In this document: one piece after another, positions 12,101-24,100 of the stretch | Position numbering within the stretch: the first letter of the stretch is position 1 | How the letters are laid out: each line of letters begins with the position of its first letter | DNA from: Pisaster brevispinus | Lineage: Eukaryota; Echinodermata; Asteroidea; Forcipulatida; Asteriidae | Assembly: GCA_023634235.1 (NCBI GenBank) | Contig: JAMKCF010000029.1 | Coordinates: 1,178,001 to 1,242,000 of the forward strand | DNA: 64,000 bases | Reading direction: 5' to 3' | Translations under genes and position numbers: made by a program | Notes under the pieces: model-generated | Told to the model about the DNA's origin: nothing | The model's input: only the letters and a program-made list of their open reading frames with translations | The model's database searches: none

Positions 12101-15100
12101 GATGAGGACATAGATAGCCAATAACAATTTTGATTCCAACAATACCCGTTTGAAATATTCAATGTTTTGAATTGAAAACACCAACAACAGATAATGTGCA
12201 GTCAATTCAATGAAACAAATGAAAGGCAAAAATAGGCAAAAATCTGTTAGAACCAATTTAAGAAGGTTCATTTTTGTCAAGTTTCTAATGGATACATAAT
12301 CTGTGACCCATAACAGAATAAAGAAACTCTTTTATTAGAAGAATACGGAACAAGAAATCATCTGGAATCTTACGTCTTACAAGGAGTTTCATGAGTGCAT
12401 GGTTCTGCAGATGATGTCTACTATCTCTGTAGCATTCATAGATACCAGAATGATTGAGCTGAACATTAGGGATACTGATGTTTGATTGGCCATTCCATTC
12501 AGTGATGTTAACACCATTGTGTCTCCATCGAAGCTCAGTCAGTGACCCGTAATGCTGTGTCATTGTCAAGGTTACATCCTCTCCAGCACTCGTAGTCAAG
12601 GTGGCTGAGGCTGGAGATACGTCACCTACAATCAATAATAAGCTCAGTTAATGAACCGTTGTATATGTATAAATGTATTGTCAATGTTACATCCTCTCCA
12701 GCACTTGTAGTCAAGGTAGATGAGGCTGGAGAAACATCTGGAAAACATTTTCGTTGAATGCATCATAAATGTTTTTCACTGGTATGTGACTATTTACATT
12801 TTTTTTTTAAAGTGAAAATAATAAGATTTTGTCTTATAAGGGGGGTGATTAAATGGCCTTGAAAGTATTCCATAAAACATGAATAGTTATTATCTTAAAC
12901 CATTATCATGGCTAGAAAATAGTGAAGGTGGGTTCTTGAGAAATAAACACACGATGCCCTTTTAGTGGCAATTCTTGGTTCAGTTTATTGGTTCAACAGT
13001 ATTTCCAAACTTTTGCCACTGACTACGTTTTGATGGTGAAAAACCAATGTACTTATCTAAAAAAATTACATGACAGCAGTTACTACTGTGTCCCTCACCG
13101 TTTTCACGCAAAACGATTGTTGTTATCTTTACAGGGTCGTGTGAGCCGAAGATACAGTTGTAAGCACCGAATCTGTCTGCCCCAATGGTTTTAGGCATTC
13201 TATAACGTCTGGCACTGGTTGATGGATGATCTTCCTCATATCCTCGAGTTGGTAGATTACTTCCACTGCCAGTATCTAGGACACGCTCAAAGGAGACGGC
13301 TGCGCCAGTGTCACTACCACTTTTATAACCACCAATGAAATGTTGCTTATCAGGTTTTGCATACAGTCTTGAATTGAAGCAGGTGAAATCAGGAACTGCT
13401 CCTATGTCAGCAACAAACAAACATTACAATAAATGAGAAAATAAAGCAATTGTTTATTATTACAATTACTATTATGTTTATTTTCTAAAACTTGTTAGAC
13501 CCCCAACACATTATTTCTTCGAAAATTAGGAATTTACGAGGATTACATGACGTCCAAAACCCACCGCAGAAAAATGTATGCTGCCATGGAATGTGACTTC
13601 GGTGAAATTAGTGGCTTCTTACAGGTAAGATTCGAGTTATGAAGCGTTTTTAAACGCTTCATAAACGCTTCAATTTAAAAATTGTTTCGCCCCAGAAACG
13701 GACCCTCATATCTAGGACTCTGTATAACAGCACAGAGGAAGAGTCCTGTATGCTGGGCTAATTGTAACCCATGTCTTAAGATGCTGCAGAAAACAAGCGA
13801 AGTCAGCCCTGATCTGGGAAACCCCTAGTTGGAAATTCATCCACAAAAGAAAACTAAATATGAATCTAAATCTTTTCAAAAGTGTACAATGTATATTGAA
13901 CAGGATTTTATATTTCATTTCATTTTGTGCACCTGTTGGTATGCTTTGTTTAACGAGGGGCTCTAAGGTCTAATTCAGTTTTTGATGGACTTGTTTCCAA
14001 TATAGAGTCCTTATGAAAACAGGGGAAAACTACAAGCCTCTAACGTCAGGTTAAAGCAGTTCTATGTCATTTTATTTGATACCCTCCTAGTGTGAATTTT
14101 GTAACAGAAAAAACATCCAATGACGTCACACTCAAATATATGTGTCTGTAATTCTGATGATATTAAATCAAATGAGCATTGAATTTGACCTTTTGACTGA
14201 CGCACACTTTCCTGTTTCGAATGTAGAGACCCCTTTGTTGTTGATATCCAATGAAGTCATGTTTCAAATTTCGCTTTGAAAGACAATCAAATAAAATGAC
14301 ATTTTACATAATTTCATTTAAGATTAGAACATTAGTAACTTGTTTCCACTTTCATGAGGACTATCCTTTTGAAAATGAGTGCATCACAAAACAAATTTGA
14401 CATTTGTATCAAAACCAGGCAGCTAAAATTTATAAAAAAACTTGAAACTTAAAAAACGAAAAAGTGATTGAAGATAATTATTGTGTGGTTCTCCATGAAT
14501 TAGTGCTTTCACTTTTTATACTTTTCAAATTCTTTGATATGGTTTGCATTCGTTCGCATACAAGCTGACAACATGATAAGATAAACTTTGATATGCTAAC
14601 GTTGTGCACAGCATCGGTGCAATATTGCATGTATGTCATTGAATAAGGGACACTACTGAGTCTCTATGCTGATGCATACCTCTCCCACTAACATGGGGAA
14701 ACAAGTTCCCAATCCCTCCTTGGAGACAATTTCTAGCCATCTTTAACATTGTGACGAGATTGGGGTGGACCGACACAAGTCTAATCTTCCTGTATTATTT
14801 GGTAAGGTTCTTGAACTTGTAGTCCGGAAGTAGGGTGGAGGAGAGCGCAGTGTAAGTGGCAGGTCTCGGTGACCAATCCAGCGGGAGCAGCTGCCGAGAG
14901 CGTGCTCTTGGCATGGATACAGGCAGGCGTTGTCCGATCATTGGTGGTTGGATGATGCCTGGGTGTGTCCAGGCCAAGTGCTGCAGCGTGGCTTGTCCGG
15001 GCGTGCCCGCCCGGCCTGGCAGAGTGATTTTTGCAAGCAAAGAGAACAGACGTGTTTTTAGAAGGTCCTTGCGAAAGACGTAAAGCTTTGGTGGTGCAGC

Positions 15101-18100
15101 TACAAACACCGGGTGAGTGTAGTTTGCCGTTGCTGTTCGGCCGGACGCACATTGCTGCCTCCGACCTACTTCCGAATCCTGTAAACTGTGTAACTTGCTG
15201 AGTGTAGCGTTCCGTCCAGCGATCCAGTGTGGACAGTGTCAATGTAAACCGTCAGTGCGTAAAGTGTTGCTTTGCGATTGTGGGCAGTGATTTGAGCTAC
15301 CTTGTAGGATAGTTGTGACGAAGTGGCGGCTAATAGTTGAGTTCCCAGAGAACTTGGATGGCACAGGGGCGATCATAGAGATTGTCTTGGTGTGGCTGTT
15401 CATTATTAGTCGAGTAGTCCAACTGGAGGTAAACTCAGATAGAAGCACTGTAAACAATCGGCGTGCTAGTGCGTGCGTTTGGTCGCTAAAACTGCTTGGT
15501 AGTACTGGATCGTCTGCGCAGGGGTGCACTCGGGAAGCCAAGGTTTGTTAAAGGCTTGTTAAAGGCTTGTTAAAGGTTTGTTTAAGGGTAGAGCAAGGAA
15601 ATATAATTTCCGCAAGAGATTGTTGCCCAGAGGCAACAAAGAGAATTGCACAGAGGCAATAAAGAGGATTGCCCAGGAGGCAATAAGTGAGAATTGACAC
15701 AGAACTGTGCCCGAGTCAGTTTATTTGTGTGTCCTCCCCAGTGAGTTATCCTGCCCTGCCCAAGAGTGCCCAGACAACCAGTTATCAATCGGCGGTAAAT
15801 CTCCTCCAAACGAGCTCACATCCCTGGGCCTGAGATTGCTCGAAGTATTTCCTAGGTCCGAGGAAGCATTTGGATTCGGGGTTTGGGAGACTTTCGCTAC
15901 AGATGGTGAACCTCTCTCCGACTTCCGAATTTGAATGAGACTCGCGGGAAATCCGCCACAAATGGTGTCAGAAGTGGGATGATTGGTACTGGTTAGGTCA
16001 GTGGTACTGAAGAGTTCAGAGTAGGATAAAAAGAGTTAGAAATTTCTGTAGTTGAAAGTGCAACTAAAGAGATAGAAATTTCTGTGGTTGAGAGAGTAAC
16101 CAAAGAGATCAGAAATGAGTAAGGAAAACACAAAGAGTGTTGAGAGTGAACTGCAGAGGCTGAAATTAGAGGCCCAATTTCTGCAGTGGGACAGAGAACT
16201 CATGGCTAAGAAATTAGAGGCAGCCATGAAAGAGAGTTATGAGAAATCTCCCCAAAGAGATGGTGGAGACAGTGTGAGAGCGAAAGAGCCAGTACGGGCC
16301 GATTCAGAAATCGAGTTCCGTTTGCCTTTCGAGAGTTCAGGTTATTTCTCCCAAGGGGAACCAAGTTCCTTGGTGTCCGCACGGTCACCCGAGCTTGACC
16401 CTAAGGTTGAGAAAAGAGTGAAGTTTGGGGAAAGCACTCCCATTAAGAGGGGTAGTGCTGGGATTTCCCATTCAGAGGATTTGAGAGAGTACAGTGCAAT
16501 AGAAGAGCTCCAGTCTTTTCTGTCGAGCAAGAGTTGCACCGGAGAGATTAGTGATAGAGTTGGGACGGAGACAGTCTCTCCTAAAAGAGTGCACAGTGAA
16601 CTGTTGAGCTTTGCCACCAGTGGAGTGGACACTCACGCCGACAGTTCAACAGAGAGTAAAACGAGTTCAGCAGGGCCCTGGCCGCTGAAAAGAGAACCGA
16701 GAGTAATTGTAGAGAAAGAGAAGGAGGGGAAGGATTTGGTGCCGTCTAATCGACGCCCAAATATTACTCCCGATAGATACAGTGGAAAAGTGCTGTGGAA
16801 AGAGTATTTCCGGCACTTTGAGTCGTGTCGGATAGTAAACCAGTGGAACGAAGAGCAAGCCGTGAGTTATTTATCGGCAAGTTTGCAAGGAAATGCCCTC
16901 AGGTTGTTAGGGGATGTTCCTACTGGTCAGACACAGACATATAGTGGACTAGTAAAGTTACTAGAGAGGCGATTTGGTTCTGGTCGCCAGAGTGAAAACT
17001 ATTTGGTCGAGCTGAGGCACCGCCGGCAAGGACCAAAAGAGACGTTGCAAGAGTTGGGTCAAGCCATACAAGAGTTAACGGTCAATGCGTACCCTGACAT
17101 ACAGGAAGAGTCACGCGACCGTTTGGCAAAGAATCATTTCCTAGATGCGGTCGAAAGTCGGTCTGTTCGGGAGGGCATAAACAGAGCCCGACCGAAACAT
17201 TTAGATGAGGCCATTCGAGCTGCATTGGAGACTGAGAACTTTGAAAAAGTAGAACAACAGAGAAATCTTGACGGAAAGCCAGTAAAATTGGCTAGAGTGT
17301 TAGATACAGGAATGGAACAGAGGTTTCATGACATCGAGAAAGAAATGAAGAATGTTCTTGGATTGTTAACAGAACTAACAAAACAAGTGCAAGACAAGAG
17401 TGCCTCAGTAGAAAGAACTACTGAGAACAGACGGATGCCATCACAATGTAAGCAAAGTGTTAAGAGATGCTTTAATTGTGATGAGCAAGGACACTTTGCG
17501 AGAGAGTGTAAGAAACCAAAGAGGGTTAACCCAAAGCGTGAGGGCTGGAAGTGCTTTAAGTGTGGAAAGCACGGCCATTTCGCTAAAGAGTGTGGGGAAC
17601 CTAAAAGAGAAAATGGACAGCAGGGAAACGAGAGCCAGCCGCTCGAAGGGCCCGCGGGCAGGCTGGAGATGTGAGGGGGCCAAAGAGACGCCATAGAGGT
17701 TACGGAGAAGTCATGGTAGAGAAGCGGCAGAAGTGTGAGGTGGAAAAGGTAGTAACACTACCCAATCCAAACCTTAGTCCCCGCTATGGCTTGTTCGTAG
17801 ATGGCATGATAAGAAAAACGAAGTGTCGTTTTTTGATTGACACTGGTGCGACCGATACGCTTATCAGTAGCAAAGTGTATTACGAGATCCCTAGAGAACA
17901 GAGACCTGTCTTAGAGACAGACAGTGTAAGAGTTAGGCAGGTGGATGGGAGTACCCTGTCAGTACTGGGAGTCGCATGGGTCGATGTTCAGGTTGGGCGA
18001 GCAACACACCCAGTGAGAGCGATCTTCACTGAGATGAAGTACTCCGGAATTCTAGGGATGGATTTCATTTTGCCCACAGGGGGTAATTTGGATTTCAAGA

Positions 18101-21100
18101 CCAAAGAGTGGAGAATAAATGGCGGGAGGATCAAATGCACAAGTAGTGCGGGAGAGCCATTTATTGGGAGAATCGTGGTTGCAGAGACAACCATAATTCC
18201 TTCCGGGCATGAGGCAGTAGTGCCAGGCATTATTGCTAGAAGAGACGAAGAGTTTGCTGGGCCGGCCATAGTTGAGCCTATGGAAGGAGGTGGAGACTTA
18301 GCCCAGAAAGGCTTAGTCTTGGCCAGGTCACTGGTAGAGTCCGGGAACAAGATTGTTCCGTTGCGGGTGTTCAACCCAGGCAAAGAGGAAAGAGTAGCTC
18401 GTAAGGGGATCACTGTGGGATCAATTTCCACGGTGGAACCTGAGGCGATCAGAGAGAAGGCGAGTGGGTCTAGTGAGGCGACACAGGGTTTGCCTAAGCA
18501 TTTACTAGACTTGTACAGAAGAAGTACAAGTAATGTAGAAGGCGAGTACCGTGGTCCAGTCAGAGAATGCTTGGTAGAGTTCCAAGACGTTTTCTCCAGT
18601 GGTGATCAAGATATGGGTAGGACGGATATTGTGAAACATCACATAACCACTGGAGATGCGAGACCAGTCAAAGAGAGACCAAGGAGGCACCCTGACTGTG
18701 TCCAAAGAGAGATTCAGAGACAGTTCATTGACCTAGAGAAAAGAGGAGTGATAGAACCTTCGGATAGTCCGTGGGCAGCCAATGTTGTACTGGTAGGCAA
18801 GAAAGATGGGACCAAGCGTTTCTGTGTAGACTACAGAAAGTTAAACGCGGTCACCATAAAAGATGCGTACCCAGTGCCTCGCATTGATGAGACTTTCGAT
18901 GCGTTAAGTGGTGCGAAGTGGTTCTCAACGCTTGATTTGGCGTCGGGATACTGGCAGGTTGACTTAGATGATGATGCCAGTCAGAAGTCAACATTTGTTG
19001 TGAGAAATGGACTATACAGATGGAAATGTATGCCATTTGGGCTCTGTAACGCCCCAGCTACCTTCGAGAGACTTATGGAGAAGGTCATGTCAGGATTACA
19101 GTGGGAAATCCTGCTGATTTATCTAGATGACATAATTGTCTTTGGTAAGACAGTTCCAGAGATGATAGAGAGGCTAAGAGTGGTGTTCAGTAGACTCAGG
19201 CAAGCAGGGCTTAAGTTAAAGCCAAGCAAGTGCCACTTGTTTAAGGAGTCAGTGACCTACTTGGGACACATAGTGACGACAGAAGGCGTAGCCACCGATC
19301 CGAAGAAGATACAGACCATCAGAGATTGGCCTGTCCCTAAGGGTGTGAAGGATGTAAGAAGCTTTCTTGGCCTTGCATCCTATTACAGAAAGTTCATACA
19401 GGGTTTTGCAGAGATAGCTAGCCCTTTGCATGCTCTGACAGAGAAGTCAAGAGAGTTTGAGTGGAGTGAGTTATGCCAGAGTGCATTTGAAGAACTCAAG
19501 AGTAGACTCCAAACATCTCCGATCTTGTCGTACCCCATGCCGGAAGGAGACTTCATCCTCGACACGGATGCTAGTGGAGATGGCATTGGGGCGGTGTTGA
19601 GTCAAGTTCAGGAGGGTGAAGAGAGAGTTCTGGCTTATGCTAGCCGCAAGCTAAGCAGGCCAGAGAGAAACTACTGCGTAACCCGCAGGGAGTTGTTGGC
19701 CGTTGTAGTGTACTTGAAGTATTTCAAACAGTACATCTATGGCAGGAAGGTCACAGTCAGAACTGACCACAGCGCCTTAAGATGGATTCTTAATTTTAAG
19801 AACCCGGAAGGGCAGATGGCACGTTGGCTCGAGGTAATTTCCGAGTATGATATAGAGATCCAGCACAGAGCTGGAAAGAAGCACGGCAACGCTGATGGGT
19901 TGTCAAGACGACCCTGCAAGCAGTGTGGCCGGGAAGAACTGGTAGAAAAGGGGGAGACAAACGGAACGTCTGAGGAGACGTTAGAAAGAAAAGATGCACG
20001 GGAGGAAAAGTTGTTGGTTAGGGGCGTAGCAGCCCAACCAAGTATTCCCGTGGAGGCTTTCAGAAAAGCCCAGGTAGAGGATGAGTCCATGAGTTGGGTC
20101 TTAAAGGCCAAAGAGGAGGGCAAGGACCGTCCAGAGTGGAAAGAGATTTCCCACTTGACGGCTGCTCATAAGACATATTGGTCTTATTGGGACCAGTTAT
20201 GTGTCAGAGATGAGTTGGTTCATAAGAGATGGGAGTCAGACAATGGCAAGGTAGTAAGATGGCTACTAGTTGTGCCTCAGAGTATGAGGAAAGAGATACT
20301 CAGAGAAGTGCATGGTGGACAGCTTAGCGGTCACTTGGGCATGACTAAAACCTTGGCGAAGATGAAATACAGATATTTCTGGCCGGGTATGTCCGCAGAC
20401 GTACGCTCCTTCATAAGGAGTTGTGACCTGTGTGCCAGAAGAAAGTCCCCTGCAAAGAAAGGGATAGCTCCCTTGCAACAGTACCGGGTAGGAGTTCCCA
20501 TGGAAAGAGTGGCAATAGATTTGCTTGGGCCACTGCCCAAGACAGAGAGTGGGAACCGGTGGATCCTAGTGATAGGAGATTACTGTACAAAATGGATGGA
20601 AGCGTTTCCGTTGCCAGATGCGACGGCCAGTACAGTAGCACGCAAGTTGGTGCAAGAGTTTGTGTGTCGGTACGGAGTGCCACAAGAGCTGCACTCTGAC
20701 CAAGGCACCAATTTTGAGTCAGAGGTGTTCAAAGAGATGTGCCAGATACTAGGTGTAACAAAGACGAGAACAACCGCCTATAATCCGAAGAGTGACGGAA
20801 TGGTAGAGCGGTTCAACAAGACACTAGTGAACATGGTGGCAGCTCTCATTAGTCCGCATGGGAAGCAGAAGGATTGGGACAAGTTCCTCCCTTATGCAAC
20901 CTTTGCATACAGATGCACCCCACAGGACTCCACAGGGGAGTCGCCCAACATGATGATGTTGGGAAGAGAAGTTAGTATACCGGTGGACTTGACAACAGGT
21001 TGTCCTGAGACCGAGGTTGAAACTAACACAGACTTCGCAGAAGAGCTGCGTAGTAATATGCAGACTGCCCATCAGAGGGCAAGAGAATGTCTCGGGAAGA

Positions 21101-24100
21101 GCGCCCAGAGACAGAAGAGGAATTATGACCGAAGAGCAACCGAGAAGGGTCTCAAAGAGGGCGATTTCGCCTGGTTGCACAACTCGGCAAGGAGGAAGCA
21201 AATGTCCCCCAAGCTCCAGCTGAGATGGGAGGGGCCGTGGCTTATCGTTAAGAAGTTGTCGGATGTGACATTCCGCATACAGTTGCGGCGGAATGGGAAG
21301 CTCAAAGTGGTACATTCCGATAGGCTGAAGCCGTACCAGGGAGAAAAGTTGGTTCCCTGGACTCTGGAGAGTATGGAAGGAAACCCTCAGGTTGAGGAAG
21401 TGGTGCACGAGATCACTGAAATGTCTAAAGAGGGCAAAGTAGGTGAAGAAGAAAACTGTCAGAGTGACACAGTAGAAGAGGTTGTGTCTGAAGCAGAGAC
21501 GCCAGGAGAGGGAGTTAGGAGAAACTCTCTTAGAGAGAAATCGGTGTCCGAGAGAGGGACGCTGAAAGAGGAAGGTGAGGAAGCGTCTCAAGGGAAGATG
21601 CTAAAGATAAGCAATAGGGATTACGTATCCGAACCAGAGTGTCGGAGGTATCCCAAGAGAAGCCATCGGGTACCTTCCAGGTATCGAGACTAGTGTACAT
21701 GCAGAAACTCTAGCGAAGGGTCAGCAATAACGTTAGTTTTTGTTTTGTTGACCCACAGATACAAGAGATAAAGATGGCCGAGAGAAGACAGAAGAGGAAG
21801 AGGGGATACAAGTGTAGAGAGTGTTTCGAGGAGTTCGCCCAGAATGAAGTGCTGTGGAGGCACATCAAGGCGACCCATGGCCCAGTAGAGTACCTGTGCT
21901 GTAAGCAGTGCCAGTACCGAGCCACAGCACGGTCGACGATGGAGAGACACTACGTGTAGTTTCACCCCGCTGAGAGGGAGGAAGCGAAAGAGATAAAGCC
22001 AACGAGGGAGGACTCGGCACCAGAGGGGCCGAATGTCCTGTTGGCTCAAGTGGATGCCTCAGGTGGTTGCCCCAACGAGGATGGCACTGTAGAAGCGCCT
22101 CGCCGAGATGCCTCAGCAGAAGAGACCGTCATTCTGTCTCTCTCCCCCTGCCCGATTTCCCCATTGATGAGATGCCCGTCTCCCCATGTTGCCATACCGA
22201 GTGGGAAGCCCCGAGGGATGATGGCAATGATGGCGCCTCGACCCCCCTCTCCCGCATCCTCAAGGTCGTCCATGCCATCGCTGGAACCCAGAGCACTGTC
22301 TCCAGAACGCGAGCACCTGTGTTCCCCTCCCCCCGGTAAGGTGCGGCGTCTAGTGACGAAGAGGATACGGACAACTGTGGAGACCATCTACAAAAACCGC
22401 ATCGTTGGACGTGAAGTGGACGTAAAGGAAAAGTTGGAGACGGCCGAACTCGATGAACGACTCGACTTCTCGGACGAGGAGATGACAGAGCTGGCTGATG
22501 GAGAGTAAAGTGGTTTCGTTCGCGTGTTCTTAAAGTATTACAGGTTTTTGTAAAGTTAAAGTCTGAGAAGTGTTATTAGTCAAAGTATATTTTCTTAAAT
22601 CACAGTTTCCAATGTATAAGGTGCAATCTGTAAATATTTGATTAAGTGATTCCACAGTTTGATTTTGTATAAAAAGTGATTTCAAAGTTGATTATGTATA
22701 AAGGAACACTTAAGTGGAGTTTGTTTAAAGTCCATCAGGAAACCAGTACAGAGCCAAAGATTTATATAGAAAAAGTGTGTAGGCTAAGTGCCTCGCAAAG
22801 TTTGTAAAGAAAAAGAAGACAAATTTTCTTGCCGATTTTAAGTTCAGCTAAGAAAAAGTTTAGAGTGCCGTTTTGTATAAAAGTGAGAAGAGATGTATTT
22901 TTCTAAGAGATGTATTTTCTTATGTATAAAACCATAAAAATACGTGTAAAACTTGTGAATATTTATTGAGCTTAAAGTAAGTTTCTTAAAGTTGTTTCAG
23001 AGTAGACTTGTGCCGGTCACACATCTCGTTTCGGGTTTTTAGCAGGTTTGGACTGGGGACAGTCCAAGCTAAGCTTGGGCCTATGTGACGAGATTGGGGT
23101 GGACCGACACAAGTCTAATCTTCCTGTATTATTTGGTAAGGTTCTTGAACTTGTAGTCCGGAAGTAGGGTGGAGGAGAGCGCAGTGTAAGTGGCAGGTCT
23201 CGGTGACCAATCCAGCGGGAGCAGCTGCCGAGAGCGTGCTCTTGGCATGGATACAGGCAGGCGTTGTCCGATCATTGGTGGTTGGATGATGCCTGGGTGT
23301 GTCCAGGCCAAGTGCTGCAGCGTGGCTTGTCCGGGCGTGCCCGCCCGGCCTGGCAGAGTGATTTTTGCAAGCAAAGAGAACAGACGTGTTTTTAGAAGGT
23401 CCTTGCGAAAGACGTAAAGCTTTGGTGGTGCAGCTACAAACACCGGGTGAGTGTAGTTTGCCGTTGCTGTTCGGCCGGACGCACATTGCTGCCTCCGACC
23501 TACTTCCGAATCCTGTAAACTGTGTAACTTGCTGAGTGTAGCGTTCCGTCCAGCGATCCAGTGTGGACAGTGTCAATGTAAACCGTCAGTGCGTAAAGTG
23601 TTGCTTTGCGATTGTGGGCAGTGATTTGAGCTACCTTGTAGGATAGTTGTGACGAAGTGGCGGCTAATAGTTGAGTTCCCAGAGAACTTGGATGGCACAG
23701 GGGCGATCATAGAGATTGTCTTGGTGTGGCTGTTCATTATTAGTCGAGTAGTCCAACTGGAGGTAAACTCAGATAGAAGCACTGTAAACAATCGGCGTGC
23801 TAGTGCGTGCGTTTGGTCGCTAAAACTGCTTGGTAGTACTGGATCGTCTGCGCAGGGGTGCACTCGGGAAGCCAAGGTTTGTTAAAGGCTTGTTAAAGGC
23901 TTGTTAAAGGTTTGTTTAAGGGTAGAGCAAGGAAATATAATTTCCGCAAGAGATTGTTGCCCAGAGGCAACAAAGAGAATTGCACAGAGGCAATAAAGAG
24001 GATTGCCCAGGAGGCAATAAGTGAGAATTGACACAGAACTGTGCCCGAGTCAGTTTATTTGTGTGTCCTCCCCAGTGAGTTATCCTGCCCTGCCCAAGAG

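Noticed and set aside
14781..15551. Several 75-153 codon ORFs on both strands in the LTRs, repeated at 23115-23885
   Set aside because: They lie inside the LTRs with no recognisable domain, and several overlap one another on both strands.
20824..21591. A 255-codon antisense ORF inside pol
   Set aside because: It is the shadow of the integrase region on the opposite strand and shows no domain of its own.
21694..23083. An env-like gene between pol and the 3' LTR
   Set aside because: The ORF there has no signal peptide, transmembrane segment or glycoprotein-like cysteine pattern; it encodes C2H2 zinc fingers.
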